From an uncultured Clostridia bacterium (GTDB taxonomy: Bacteria > Bacillota > Clostridia > TANB77 > CAG-508): a stretch of DNA of 64,000 nt. Made by a program: the position numbers and the translations under genes. Positions 1 to 9,684 of the stretch are shown in pieces; positions within the stretch are counted from its first letter, which is position 1, and each line of letters begins with the position of its first letter. The notes beneath the pieces are model-generated. The model was not told the origin of the DNA and ran no database searches. It saw nothing but the letters and a program-made list of their open reading frames with translations. The stretch lies in contig CAKPQL010000005.1 in assembly GCA_934178555.1 (NCBI GenBank), positions 8,336 to 72,335 on the forward strand, in the 5' to 3' direction.

Positions 1-2052
1 GTAAAAACAATAATAGATGGAATACTTCAAGATTTAGATATATTTGTTCCCAAAGAAGACAAAGTAAAAGTAAATTTATTAAAATTAAAAAATACTACTA
101 ATGAGAAAAAAGAGTTAAAATTAGTATATTATATTAATCCTTGTATGGGTGAAGATGAAATAAAAACAAATGGATATATAAATATGGAAAAAAGCAATAA
201 TGTTATATATGCGAAAAATTTATATAATTCATTAGAAGAAAATTCAGTAGTATATGTATCAACAAGTGAAAAAATAGATTCATATACAGGAAATAAAAAG
301 TTCTTTATAGGTAATAAAACGATAGAAAATCCAGAGGCAATATATAAAGTATCATTAGATAATCAAAACAGTTTAGGACAATTATCTTGTATTGCAATAG
401 AAATAAATTTAGAAATAGAAGCATATGGAAATAAGGTGATAGCACTTGCTTTAGGGGAAGAAGAGAATTTGATAGATGCAAAAAATATATCATACAAATA
501 TTCAAATATTTCAAATTGTAAAGAAGAATTAAGCAATGTAAAAAATTATTGGTATGAGTTACTAAATAGAGTACAAGTAAAAACACCATTAGAATCAATG
601 AATATAATGTTAAATGGTTGGATAATTTATCAGACAATGAGTTCAAGGCTTTGGGGTAAAACAGGATATTATCAATCTGGAGGAGCTATTGGATTTAGAG
701 ATCAGTTACAAGACACATTAGGATTAAAGTATTTAAATCCAGATTTTATGAAAAAACAAATATTACTACATTGTGCACATCAATTTGCAGAAGGAGATGT
801 AGAACATTGGTGGCATACAGAAACTAAAAGAGGGATAAGAACTAGGTTCTCGGATGATTTGCTATGGTTATGTTATGTAACAGCAGAATATATAAATACT
901 ACAGGTGATTATTCAATATTGGAGGAGGCAGCACCTTATATCGAAGGAGAAGTATTAGAAAAAAATGTAGATGAAATGTATGATATACATTATGAAAGTC
1001 AACAAAAAGATACAGTATATGAACATTGTATAAAAGCAATAGAAAAATCTTTGGATTTTGGGAAAAATGGATTACCTAAAATTGGTTCTGGAGATTGGAA
1101 TGATGGATTAAATACAGTTGGAAATAAAGGAATAGGAGAAAGTGTATGGCTTGCATTTTTCTTATATGATATTTTAGAAAAATTTATACCAATATGTAAG
1201 GCAAGACATGATGATAAAAAAGCCGAAAAATATGAAACTATAAAAAATAATTTAAAGTTTTCTATAAATAAAAATGCATGGGATGGAAGATGGTATAAAA
1301 GAGCATTTACTGATGATGGAGATACATTAGGAAGCATAGAAAATGAAGAATGTAAAATAGATAGTATATCACAAAGCTGGTCTGTAATATCAAATGCGGG
1401 AGAGAATGACAAAAAATATATTTCAATGGATAGTTTAGAAAAGCATTTAGTAGATAGAGAGAATGGAATAATAAAACTATTAGATCCTCCATTTGACAAA
1501 GGAAAACTACAACCAGGATATATAAAAGCGTATCTCCCAGGAGTAAGAGAAAATGGAGGACAATACACACATGCGGCTGTATGGGCAATAATTGCTTTAG
1601 TAAAATTGGGGTTTGGAGATAAAGCCACAGAGTATTTTAGAATGATAAATCCAATAGAACATTCAAGAACAAAGGAATCAGCTAGAAAGTATAAAGTAGA
1701 GCCATATGTAATAGCTGGAGATGTGTACAGTGCAGACAATTTAGCAGGAAGAGGTGGATGGACATGGTATACAGGTTCAAGCAGCTGGTATTATAGAGCA
1801 GGGTTAGAATATATTTTAGGACTTAAGATAGAAAAAGGCTATTTAAAGGTAGAACCATGTATTCCTATGGATTGGAAGGAATATAGCATAAGGTATAGGT
1901 ACAAAACAAGTATATATAATATAAAAGTAAAGAATCCAAATTCAAAACAAACGGGGATAGAGAAACTTATATTAAATGGAAATGACATAGAAGATAAACA
2001 AGTAAAATTAATAGATGATGGAAGTATAAATGAAATTGAAATAATAATGTAA
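1..2052 (+). CDS. GH94-type glycoside phosphorylase / cyclic glucan synthase-like protein, 5' end outside window
   Basis: The frame is open from base 1, so the N-terminus lies upstream. About 683 residues are visible. The central part matches the (alpha/alpha)6 catalytic domain of the cellobiose phosphorylase family: an aromatic-rich stretch around bases 640-720 (Trp, Tyr-Tyr-Gln-Ser-Gly-Gly, then FRDQLQD), a His/Trp-rich segment near base 805 and GDWNDG at bases 1090-1107, whose first Asp is the general acid in GH94 enzymes. The family phosphorolyses beta-linked disaccharides or forms the C-terminal half of very large beta-1,2-glucan synthases. The missing start means this could be either type; substrate cannot be assigned. 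The C-terminus ends in a small beta domain as usual. Confidence 0.8.
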   Translation, partial: VKTIIDGILQDLDIFVPKEDKVKVNLLKLKNTTNEKKELKLVYYINPCMGEDEIKTNGYINMEKSNNVIYAKNLYNSLEENSVVYVSTSEKIDSYTGNKKFFIGNKTIENPEAIYKVSLDNQNSLGQLSCIAIEINLEIEAYGNKVIALALGEEENLIDAKNISYKYSNISNCKEELSNVKNYWYELLNRVQVKTPLESMNIMLNGWIIYQTMSSRLWGKTGYYQSGGAIGFRDQLQDTLGLKYLNPDFMKKQILLHCAHQFAEGDVEHWWHTETKRGIRTRFSDDLLWLCYVTAEYINTTGDYSILEEAAPYIEGEVLEKNVDEMYDIHYESQQKDTVYEHCIKAIEKSLDFGKNGLPKIGSGDWNDGLNTVGNKGIGESVWLAFFLYDILEKFIPICKARHDDKKAEKYETIKNNLKFSINKNAWDGRWYKRAFTDDGDTLGSIENEECKIDSISQSWSVISNAGENDKKYISMDSLEKHLVDRENGIIKLLDPPFDKGKLQPGYIKAYLPGVRENGGQYTHAAVWAIIALVKLGFGDKATEYFRMINPIEHSRTKESARKYKVEPYVIAGDVYSADNLAGRGGWTWYTGSSSWYYRAGLEYILGLKIEKGYLKVEPCIPMDWKEYSIRYRYKTSIYNIKVKNPNSKQTGIEKLILNGNDIEDKQVKLIDDGSINEIEIIM

Positions 2053-2155
2053 TAGATAGGTCTGTTAGCAATAAAACCTGTTTATTTATAAAAAAACATT
2101 ATTAGGTACTTGTATATTTCTCTAAACAAAATTAATAAAAAATTTGTAAAAAAAC

Positions 2156-2184
2156 TTGTACAAAATGTATTAATATGATATAAA
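2156..2184 (+). promoter_or_regulatory. sigma-A type promoter of the two-component operon
   Basis: TTGTAC (2156-2161), 17-base spacer, TATAAA (2179-2184), 43 bases before the start of the response regulator gene. Confidence 0.6.
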
Positions 2185-2227
2185 ATAATAGAAAAGTAAG
2201 TCTTAGTGGTGAAAGGCGGGGTTTTTT

Positions 2228-2962
2228 GTGGATATAAATAAAGGAGATAAAAAAACAATATTAATAGTAGATGATGAAAAGCCAATAGTAGATATATTAG
2301 TTTATAACTTACAAAAAGAAGGTTATAATACATTAGAGGCAAATGATGGATTAACGGCGGTTGATATAGCTTTAGCAGAAAAACCAGATTTAATCCTATT
2401 AGATATAATGTTACCAAAGATGGACGGATTAACAGTATGCAAAAAAATAAGACATACACTTAATGTACCAATATTAATGTTAACAGCAAAAGATGAAGAA
2501 ATAGACAAAATATTAGGATTAGAATTAGGTGCAGATGATTATATAACAAAACCATTTAGTGTAAGAGAATTAATGGCAAGAATAAAAGCAAACCTAAGAA
2601 AAGCTGATATGAATGGAAATATGGATGTACAAGAAAATACAGCACAAGAGTTAAATACAAATAAGATAAAAGTAGGAAACTTAACATTAGATTTAGATAA
2701 ATTCGAAGCAAAAGTAGGAGATGAAGTTATAGACTTAACACTAAGAGAATTTGAAGTTCTAAAATTTCTTGCAGGTCAACCAGGACAAGTAGTTACAAGA
2801 GAAACATTACTAGAAAAAGTTTGGGGTTACGAATATTATGGAGATATAAGAACAGTAGATGTAACAGTTAGAAGAATTAGAGAGAAAATAGAAAAAGATA
2901 CTTCTGCTCCAAAAATGTTAATAACAAAAAGAGGAGTAGGATACTATATAGCATCAAAATAG
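2228..2962 (+). CDS. OmpR/PhoB-family response regulator (WalR/PhoP-like)
   Basis: A 244-residue DNA-binding response regulator. The receiver domain (residues 9-125) shows the acidic pair in VDDEK, phospho-acceptor Asp59 in LLDIMLP and the conserved Lys in YITKP. The C-terminal winged helix (about 150-243) has the usual RTVDVTVRRIREKIE recognition region and ends in RGVGYY. The start is GTG at 2228, preceded by AGGCGGGG. The gene precedes a histidine kinase, its likely partner, and the pair resembles the PhoP/PhoR and WalR/WalK systems controlling cell wall or phosphate functions. Which one cannot be decided from sequence alone. Confidence 0.9.
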   Translation: MDINKGDKKTILIVDDEKPIVDILVYNLQKEGYNTLEANDGLTAVDIALAEKPDLILLDIMLPKMDGLTVCKKIRHTLNVPILMLTAKDEEIDKILGLELGADDYITKPFSVRELMARIKANLRKADMNGNMDVQENTAQELNTNKIKVGNLTLDLDKFEAKVGDEVIDLTLREFEVLKFLAGQPGQVVTRETLLEKVWGYEYYGDIRTVDVTVRRIREKIEKDTSAPKMLITKRGVGYYIASK

Positions 2963-2977
2963 ATAATAAAAAATAAT

Positions 2978-3005
2978 GTAGGGGCACGGTGCACCGTGCC
3001 CCTAC
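2978..3005. repeat. Perfect 28-base GC-rich palindrome between regulator and kinase
   Basis: Arms 2978-2989 and 2994-3005 are perfectly complementary around the loop TGCA. The core GGGGCACGG / CCGTGCCCC is far richer in GC than its surroundings. There is no T-run, so it is not a standard terminator. It may attenuate or process the mRNA between the two genes. A related core lies at 37987-38006. Confidence 0.7.
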
Positions 3006-3048
3006 TAATATGTATGATTGAATACCCTAAAGAAAGAAGGATGTAGAA

Positions 3049-4467
3049 TTGTTAAAAAATATTCAAATAAAAATTATATTAATACTTGTATTAGTAGGGA
3101 TTATTGTAATATCTGGAATAGGAGTGTTTTCAATATCAACTATGAATGAGTTAGAACAACATGTTGCAGAAAAAGAAGCAATAGAAACACAAATACAACA
3201 AAATAAAATATTATTTGTATCTGGAGTAGCTATATATACTGTTATTTCTATAATGGTAGGAATGTTTGTAAATAAAAACATAATAAATCCTACTACTAAA
3301 TTAATAAAGAGTGCAGAAAAAATGGCTGCTGGTGAAAATGGAAAGATGAGTAAGACAGATGAGAAAAAGAAAAATGAAATTACAGATTTAACAGATGCAT
3401 TTAATTTTATGACAGTAGAAATGAAACAAAATTTAAATGAAGCAACTAGACAAAAAAAACAAATGGAAGCAATATTACTTCATATGACAGATGGAATAAT
3501 TGCTTTTGGGATAGATGGAAATATAATACATATAAATCCTGCAGCAATAACATTTTTAGGATTGGCTAAAGAGGATGACACATTTGAGAAAATATTTAAA
3601 AAAATGAATATAGATATTAATATGGAAAAAATAATATATCTAGAGAATTGGACTTCATCAGAACAAAAAGTAAAACTTGGAGATAGATATATAAATATGT
3701 TTTTTGCTCCATATAAAGATGAAAATGACAGACCAGGAGGAATGATTGTTGTTATTCAAGACATAACAGAACATGTAAAGTTGGATAATATGAGAAAAGA
3801 ATTTGTGGCAGATGTATCTCACGAATTAAAAACACCAATAACTTCAATAATGGGATATGCAGATACACTATTAGAAGGGGAATATGAAAAAGAAATACAA
3901 GATAAATTTTTAAATGTAATAGCATCAGAAGCAAGAAGAATGGCAAAGTTAGTAAGCGATTTACTTACATTATCGAGGTATGATAATTCTCAAACACGCA
4001 TAGAGAAAACAGAATTTGATTTAGGAGAACTAGTAAAGAAATGTCAAGAAAAACTACAAATAGAAATAGATAAAAAACATCAAGAAACAGAATGTTTTGT
4101 AACGGCAAATGTGCCACCAGTATATGCAGATAAATATGGGATAGAGAGAGTAGTGTTAAACATATTGTCAAATAGCATAAAATACACAAGAGATTTTGGG
4201 AAAATAAAGATATATGTAGGATTTGTATATAATAATGCATATATTAAAATTATAGATAACGGAATAGGAATACCAGAGGAAGATTTAAATAGAATATTTG
4301 AGAGATTTTATAGAGTTGATAAGGCTCGTACTAGGGAAATGGGTGGAACAGGACTAGGATTGTCAATTGCAAAAGAAATATTAGATAAAAATAATGGAAG
4401 CATAGACATAAAAAGCGTTGTAGGACAAGGAACAGAAGTAGTTATACAAATACCTACAAAACAATAA
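3049..4467 (+). CDS. Membrane sensor histidine kinase (WalK/PhoR-like)
   Basis: 472 residues. Two membrane segments (about 9-29 and 54-74) flank only about 25 extracytoplasmic residues, so it is unlikely to carry a large external sensor domain. A HAMP linker (75-128) and a PAS domain (about 138-240) follow. The HisKA segment VADVSHELKTP has phospho-accepting His258, and the HATPase domain has N-box NILSNSIKYT, DNGIGIP and GGTGLGLSI. Start is TTG at 3049, with AGAAGGA seven bases upstream. It follows the response regulator, separated by the palindrome at 2978-3005. It should autophosphorylate and pass phosphate to the regulator; the signal is unknown. Confidence 0.88.
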   Translation: MLKNIQIKIILILVLVGIIVISGIGVFSISTMNELEQHVAEKEAIETQIQQNKILFVSGVAIYTVISIMVGMFVNKNIINPTTKLIKSAEKMAAGENGKMSKTDEKKKNEITDLTDAFNFMTVEMKQNLNEATRQKKQMEAILLHMTDGIIAFGIDGNIIHINPAAITFLGLAKEDDTFEKIFKKMNIDINMEKIIYLENWTSSEQKVKLGDRYINMFFAPYKDENDRPGGMIVVIQDITEHVKLDNMRKEFVADVSHELKTPITSIMGYADTLLEGEYEKEIQDKFLNVIASEARRMAKLVSDLLTLSRYDNSQTRIEKTEFDLGELVKKCQEKLQIEIDKKHQETECFVTANVPPVYADKYGIERVVLNILSNSIKYTRDFGKIKIYVGFVYNNAYIKIIDNGIGIPEEDLNRIFERFYRVDKARTREMGGTGLGLSIAKEILDKNNGSIDIKSVVGQGTEVVIQIPTKQ

Positions 4468-4511
4468 ATTTAATTCTAATAATACTAATGATATTTTTGT
4501 TTCAAACATTA

Positions 4512-4540
4512 TTGATTAATTTATCCTTGTATTGTATAAT
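4512..4540 (+). promoter_or_regulatory. sigma-A type promoter of lepB-holB-ricT
   Basis: TTGATT (4512-4517), 17-base spacer, TATAAT (4535-4540); the signal peptidase gene starts 33 bases downstream. Confidence 0.6.
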
Positions 4541-4572
4541 AAATTAGTATTTTAGAAAGAAGGTTTATTCAT

Positions 4573-5220
4573 ATGATAAAAATTAGTCCAAAGGTAAGGA
4601 ATATATTAGAATGGATATTTTGTATAATAGTAGCTATAATATTAGCATTATTGTTTAGGCACTTTATAGGTACACCAACAATAGTACAACAACCATCAAT
4701 GACACCAACATTAATGCAAAACGATAGATTAGTTTTAAATAGATGGGTAAGAACTGTGCATGGGGAACTAAAAAGAGGGGATATAATAACATTTGAATCA
4801 CCAACAGTGACTAGTGTAACTATAGGAAATGCAGATTTAAATAATCCAGTCGCAACATATGATTACAATCCAACTAATTGGTGGGAAAAATTCAATTACT
4901 ATTTCTTAGAAAATGGAAAAGTAAGTTTTATAAAGAGAGTAATAGGATTACCTGGAGAACATGTAGAAATAAAAGATGATAAAGTATATATAAATGGAGA
5001 AGTATTGCAAGAAGATTATTTACAATCTAATGTGAAAACAACAGCTGTAGGGGGAGTATTTACAGATATTGTAGTTCCAGAAGGATATTTGTTTGTTTTA
5101 GGTGATAATAGAATGGGTAGTACAGATAGCAGAAGATTTGGATGTATACCAATAGATAGAGTTGAAAGTAAAGTACTTTTCAGATTTTGGCCACTAAATA
5201 AATTTGGAAAGGTAAACTAA
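4573..5220 (+). CDS. lepB: Type I signal peptidase
   Basis: 215 residues. One N-terminal membrane anchor (about 11-28) is followed by the catalytic Ser42 in QPSMTPTL, the general-base Lys121 in FIKRVIGLPGE and the conserved box GDNRMGSTDSRRFG (177-190). It cleaves signal peptides of Sec-exported preproteins on the outer face of the membrane. RBS AGAAGG lies nine bases before the ATG. It is one base from holB and forms an operon with holB and ricT, an arrangement that says little about function. Confidence 0.94.
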   Translation: MIKISPKVRNILEWIFCIIVAIILALLFRHFIGTPTIVQQPSMTPTLMQNDRLVLNRWVRTVHGELKRGDIITFESPTVTSVTIGNADLNNPVATYDYNPTNWWEKFNYYFLENGKVSFIKRVIGLPGEHVEIKDDKVYINGEVLQEDYLQSNVKTTAVGGVFTDIVVPEGYLFVLGDNRMGSTDSRRFGCIPIDRVESKVLFRFWPLNKFGKVN

Positions 5221-5221
5221 A

Positions 5222-6124
5222 ATGAATTTTGAAAACATAGTAGGAAATGAAAAAAATAAACAATTATTAACAGAAATAATAGAATCAAAGAATATTTCGC
5301 ATGGGTATATGTTCCTAGGAATATCTGGTATTGGGAAATTTTTATTTGCTAAAGAATTTGCAAAGGCAATTTTATGTAATGAGCAGATTGGATGTAATAA
5401 ATGTAAATCATGTATAGAATTCGATAGCTCAAATAATCCAGATTATCAAGTAATTGAACCAGATGAAAATAGTATAAAAATAGAACAGATAAGAGTAATG
5501 AATAGCAAGATATATGAAAAACCAATAATATCAAGCAAAAAAGTATATATAATAAATAATGCGGATTTAATGACAAAAGAAGCTCAGAATTGTTTACTAA
5601 AAACAATAGAAGAGCCACCAGAATATGCGGTTATAATATTGGTAGGAGCAAATGAAAATATGTTCCTAAATACAATAAGATCAAGGTGTGTTAAAATAAA
5701 TTTTAATAAGATTAATGATGAAGAATTAACAAAAATACTTACAGAGAGATATGAGTTTAATGGTATAACAGAAAATATGTTGAGACTATTTTCTGGAAGC
5801 ATAGAAAAAGCTATAAATTTACAAGGTAAACAAGATATATATATGGAAATAGAAAATATGTTTAACAACTTGGATAGAGTAAATATAATAGATTTGTTGA
5901 ATAAAAAGGAAATAATAACTAAAAACAAAGAAGAAATAAATAACATATTAGAATATATTAATGTATTACTTTTTGAAAAGTTAAAAAAATTGGATAAACA
6001 AAACCAATATATAAAAGCTATACAAATAGTTGAAGATACAAAAGATAGATTAAAGAAAAATGCTAATTTAGATATGACAATAGATTATTTATTATTAAAT
6101 ATATGGGAAACAATAAATATTTAA
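5222..6124 (+). CDS. holB: DNA polymerase III delta' subunit
   Basis: 300 residues of a clamp-loader AAA+ ATPase. The N-terminal domain carries a P-loop-like GISGIGKF, which ends in Phe instead of Ser/Thr, as expected for a delta' subunit that does not hydrolyse ATP. It also has the four-Cys zinc module CNEQIGCNKCKSC and the sensor region KTIEEPPEYAVIIL, with an arginine-containing SRC motif after it. The C-terminal region is weakly conserved. It starts one base after lepB and partners DnaX and HolA in loading the sliding clamp. Confidence 0.9.
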   Translation: MNFENIVGNEKNKQLLTEIIESKNISHGYMFLGISGIGKFLFAKEFAKAILCNEQIGCNKCKSCIEFDSSNNPDYQVIEPDENSIKIEQIRVMNSKIYEKPIISSKKVYIINNADLMTKEAQNCLLKTIEEPPEYAVIILVGANENMFLNTIRSRCVKINFNKINDEELTKILTERYEFNGITENMLRLFSGSIEKAINLQGKQDIYMEIENMFNNLDRVNIIDLLNKKEIITKNKEEINNILEYINVLLFEKLKKLDKQNQYIKAIQIVEDTKDRLKKNANLDMTIDYLLLNIWETINI

Positions 6125-6171
6125 AACCATATAGGAAACAAGCATCAAGATTGCTAAAAAAGGAGATTTAT

Positions 6172-7095
6172 ATGAGAAATATAGTAGGAGTAAGATTTAA
6201 AAAACCAGGAAAAATATATTTTTTTGATTCAAATGGATTTACAATAGAAAAAGGAAGCCATGTAATAGTTGAAACAGCTATGGGAGACGAATATGGCGAA
6301 GTTGTAATAGCTAATAGACAGTTACCAGAAGAAAAAATAACAAATCCATTGAAAAAAGTTATAAGAATTGCAACTTCAAAAGACATAAAGCAATATAATG
6401 AAAATAAAGCTAAAGAAAAGGATGCATTAAGAATATGTCAAGAAAAAATAAAAAAGCATAATTTAGACATGAATTTAATAGATGTAGAATATAAATTTGA
6501 TAATTCTAAAATTTTATTTTATTTTACAGCAGACGGAAGAGTTGATTTTAGAGAATTGGTAAAGGATTTAGCGGCAGTATTTAAAACAAGAATAGAACTA
6601 AGACAAATTGGAGTAAGAGATGAAATAAAAAGATTAGGTGGAAATGGAATGTGCGGAAGGGAATTGTGTTGTTGTTCATTTTTAGGAAATTTTGAAACAG
6701 TATCTATAAAAATGGCAAAAGAACAAAATATTTCTCTAAATCCATCTAAAATATCAGGAAATTGCGGTAGATTAATGTGTTGCTTAAAATATGAGCAAGA
6801 AGTATATGAGGAAAAACTAAAAAGATTACCAAAAATCGGAGCTATAGTAAAAACAGAAGACGGCGTTGGAGAGGTATGTGGAGTAGAAACATTAAAAGAG
6901 AAAATTAAAGTAAGATTTACAGACGCAGAAGATACTTTTTATAAAAGATATGATGCAAAAGACATAAAAATAATAAAAGATGCAGAAGAAAAGGATGATA
7001 TAAAAGTAGATAATCCAGAAGAATTAAAAGAATTAAAAGAATTAGAGAATTTAGAAAAATTAGAAAAGATGGATGAAAAAAGAGAGGATTATTAA
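6172..7095 (+). CDS. ricT: PSP1-domain protein, RicT/YaaT family
   Basis: About 307 residues from the ATG at 6172, chosen because AAGGAG lies seven bases upstream and the family starts with a short residue run before VGVRFKKPGK. An in-frame ATG at 6103 inside holB lacks a good RBS. The PSP1 core contains the cysteine-rich GMCGRELCCCSFLG and GNCGRLMCCLKYE. The C-terminus ends in an acidic Lys/Glu repeat. In Bacillus RicT joins RicA/RicF in an Fe-S complex affecting RNase Y processing and the sporulation phosphorelay; rny lies at 20.5 kb here. Clustering with holB and lepB is common in Firmicutes. Confidence 0.88.
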   Translation: MRNIVGVRFKKPGKIYFFDSNGFTIEKGSHVIVETAMGDEYGEVVIANRQLPEEKITNPLKKVIRIATSKDIKQYNENKAKEKDALRICQEKIKKHNLDMNLIDVEYKFDNSKILFYFTADGRVDFRELVKDLAAVFKTRIELRQIGVRDEIKRLGGNGMCGRELCCCSFLGNFETVSIKMAKEQNISLNPSKISGNCGRLMCCLKYEQEVYEEKLKRLPKIGAIVKTEDGVGEVCGVETLKEKIKVRFTDAEDTFYKRYDAKDIKIIKDAEEKDDIKVDNPEELKELKELENLEKLEKMDEKREDY

Positions 7096-7296
<201 letters not shown>

Positions 7297-7320
7297 AAAA
7301 TATATCAACAGATGTAGAGA

Positions 7321-7344
7321 CGGACTTCAGAGTCCGTTTTTTTT
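7321..7344 (+). terminator. Rho-independent terminator after ferredoxin
   Basis: CGGACT / AGTCCG stem with loop TCAG, followed by eight T. Confidence 0.9.
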
Positions 7345-7473
7345 GCTTTATAGAAAGTTTTAATGTATTGATTTGCATGTTGCACATCATAGGGAGTGGT
7401 GTCCTTGACGTCCCGCGTTATGAAAGCGCAAGTCTTGTTATTAAAGTTAGCAAAAATCTGACTGTTTGGTATA

Positions 7474-7502
7474 TTGACATTAAAAAAAAATAGCAATATA
7501 CT
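7474..7502 (+). promoter_or_regulatory. Strong sigma-A type promoter of the por operon
   Basis: TTGACA (7474-7479), 17-base spacer containing an A-run, TATACT (7497-7502). It begins the four-gene oxidoreductase operon. The interval 7345-7473 holds no gene I can support. Confidence 0.8.
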
Positions 7503-7535
7503 ATAAAAGTCAAAAAGAAAAAAGGAGGAGAAAAG

Positions 7536-8117
7536 ATGGAAAACTTAATAGAGATAAGATGGCACGGTAGAGGCGGTCAAGGAGCCAAAACAGCGTCATT
7601 ATTGCTTGCAGATGCAGCATTTAATACTGGAAAATATATCCAAGGATTTCCTGAATATGGACCAGAGAGAATGGGTGCACCTATAACAGCATACAATAGG
7701 ATAAGTAATAAACCAATTACAATACATAGTAACATATATGAACCAGATTATGTTGTAGTTGTAGATGATACATTATTAGAATCAGTAAATGTTACAGCTG
7801 GATTAAAAGAAACAGGAGCAATTATAATAAATACAACAAAAGATGAAGAATATTTAAATAAAGTATTAAATGGATATAAGGGTGGAATATATACAATTGA
7901 TGCAAGAAAAGTATCAATGGAAACTTTAGGCAGGTATTTTCCAAACACGCCAATGCTTGCAGCGGTCGTAAAGGTAAGTAAAGTTATGACAGAAGAAGAG
8001 TTTTTAAATGATATGATAGGTTCTTTTAAACATAAATTTGCTAAAAAACCAGAAGTAATAGATGGAAATATGAAGGCTCTAGAAATGTCATTAAAAGAAG
8101 TAAAACAAATTCAATAA
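7536..8117 (+). CDS. porG: 2-oxoacid (pyruvate) ferredoxin oxidoreductase gamma subunit
   Basis: 193 residues of the gamma domain: RWHGRGGQGAKTAS near the N-terminus, then GFPEYGPERMGAP, both typical. RBS AAGGAGGAG is seven bases before the ATG. It is the first gene of a gamma-delta-alpha-beta set in one direction, the ancestral four-subunit arrangement. Together the subunits oxidise a 2-oxoacid to an acyl-CoA and CO2 while reducing ferredoxin. Pyruvate is the likely substrate but branched-chain oxoacids cannot be excluded. Confidence 0.9.
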   Translation: MENLIEIRWHGRGGQGAKTASLLLADAAFNTGKYIQGFPEYGPERMGAPITAYNRISNKPITIHSNIYEPDYVVVVDDTLLESVNVTAGLKETGAIIINTTKDEEYLNKVLNGYKGGIYTIDARKVSMETLGRYFPNTPMLAAVVKVSKVMTEEEFLNDMIGSFKHKFAKKPEVIDGNMKALEMSLKEVKQIQ

Positions 8118-8182
8118 TCCAAGTATAAGAAAAGCAGTCCTAATACTAAAATAGATGTGGGATGTAATAAGGAGGAAATAAA

Positions 8183-8467
8183 ATGTCTAAAATAGATTCA
8201 AATACATCTTGGCAAGATTTAACTATAGGTGGAAACATTTATGAAGCAGGAAATGCAAGAAATTTTAAAACAGGAGATTGGAGAAGTATAAAACCAATTT
8301 TTTTATCAGAAAAATGTAAACAATGCGGATTATGTTTTCCAGTTTGTCCAGATGATGCAATACCAGTAAATAAAGAACAAAAAAGAGAAGATTTTAATTA
8401 TGATATGTGTAAAGGATGTGGCGTATGTGCAAAAGTATGTCCATTCGGTGCAATCGAAATGAAGTAA
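8183..8467 (+). CDS. porD: 2-oxoacid ferredoxin oxidoreductase delta (ferredoxin) subunit
   Basis: 94 residues. A short N-terminal segment ends in RSIKPIFLSEKCKQCGLC. Two 4Fe-4S motifs, CKQCGLCFPVCPD and CKGCGVCAKVCPFG, pass electrons from the thiamine centre to free ferredoxin. RBS AAGGAGG. Part of the por operon. Confidence 0.93.
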   Translation: MSKIDSNTSWQDLTIGGNIYEAGNARNFKTGDWRSIKPIFLSEKCKQCGLCFPVCPDDAIPVNKEQKREDFNYDMCKGCGVCAKVCPFGAIEMK

Positions 8468-8489
8468 TATATTGAAAGGAGAATAAAAA

Positions 8490-9671
8490 ATGTCAATAAG
8501 AGAACGTTTAAGTGGTAATGAAGCAGCAGCTACAGCAATGAAACAAATAAATCCAGATGTTGTAGCAGCGTTCCCAATAACACCATCAACAGAGATACCA
8601 CAATATTTTTCAAGTTTTGTAAGTAATGGAACAGTGGATACAGAATTTGTAGCAGTAGAGAGTGAACATAGTGCAATGAGTGCATGTATAGGTGCAGAGG
8701 CTGCTGGAGCAAGGGCTATGACTGCAACATCATCAAATGGTTTATCATTAATGTGGGAGATGATATACATAGCATCAAGTTTAAGATTACCAATAGTAAT
8801 GTCATTAGTAAATAGAGCAGTATCAGGACCATTAAACATACATAATGATCATTCAGATGCAATGGGAGTTAGAGATGCAGGTTGGATACAGTTATTCTCA
8901 GAAAATAACCAAGAGGCATATGATAATTTAATTATGGCACATAGAATAGCAGAGAACGAGAAAGTATTATTACCATTGATGGTATGCCAAGATGGATTTA
9001 TAACATCACACTCAATAGAAAATATAGAATTAATAGAAGATGATTTGGTAAAAAAATTCGTAGGAGAATATAAACCAGAACATTACCTATTAAATGATAA
9101 AGAGCCAATGGCAATTGGTCCTTTAGATTTGCAAGCATATTTATTTGAACATAAAAGACAACAATCAGAAGCAATGAGAAATGCAAAAAAAGTAATTATA
9201 GAAGTTGCAAAAGATTTCGAGAAAATGACAGGAAGAAAATATGGTTTATTTGAAGAATATAAATTAGATGATGCAGAGATTGCAATAGTTTGTATGAATT
9301 CAACAGCAGGAACAACAAAGTATACAGTAGATAAATTGAGAGCACAAGGAGTAAAAGCAGGTTTACTTAAAATAAGAGTATTTAGACCTTTCCCAGCAGA
9401 AGAAGTAGCAAAAGCATTATCACATGTAAAAGCAATAGCAGTGCTAGATAAAGCAGATTCTTTAAATGCTGCTGGTGGAGCATTATTTGAAGATGTAGTT
9501 TCTGGAATGTATGTAAACAATATTCATGTACCAACAGTAAGTTATGTATATGGTATTGGAGGAAGAGATACAAAATCAGATGATATAGAAAAGGTTTATA
9601 ATGATTTGAGTAAAATTATAAGTACAGGAAAAATAGAAAATCCATATAGATATTTAGGAGTAAGAGGATAA
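8490..9671 (+). CDS. porA: 2-oxoacid (pyruvate) ferredoxin oxidoreductase alpha subunit
   Basis: 393 residues with the pyrimidine-binding fold: PITPSTEIPQ near residue 30, VESEHSAMSACIGAEAAGAR, then the core NRAVSGPLNIHNDHSD. The C-terminal domain has a PFPAEE motif. Starts 22 bases after porD with RBS AAAGGAG. It supplies the half-site that activates thiamine diphosphate and binds CoA. Confidence 0.93.
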   Translation: MSIRERLSGNEAAATAMKQINPDVVAAFPITPSTEIPQYFSSFVSNGTVDTEFVAVESEHSAMSACIGAEAAGARAMTATSSNGLSLMWEMIYIASSLRLPIVMSLVNRAVSGPLNIHNDHSDAMGVRDAGWIQLFSENNQEAYDNLIMAHRIAENEKVLLPLMVCQDGFITSHSIENIELIEDDLVKKFVGEYKPEHYLLNDKEPMAIGPLDLQAYLFEHKRQQSEAMRNAKKVIIEVAKDFEKMTGRKYGLFEEYKLDDAEIAIVCMNSTAGTTKYTVDKLRAQGVKAGLLKIRVFRPFPAEEVAKALSHVKAIAVLDKADSLNAAGGALFEDVVSGMYVNNIHVPTVSYVYGIGGRDTKSDDIEKVYNDLSKIISTGKIENPYRYLGVRG

Positions 9672-9684
9672 GGAGGAAATAAAA

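Noticed and set aside
999..1739. Long minus-strand open frame inside the GH94 gene
   Set aside because: Antisense shadow of a conserved coding region, no ribosome site and no recognisable protein.
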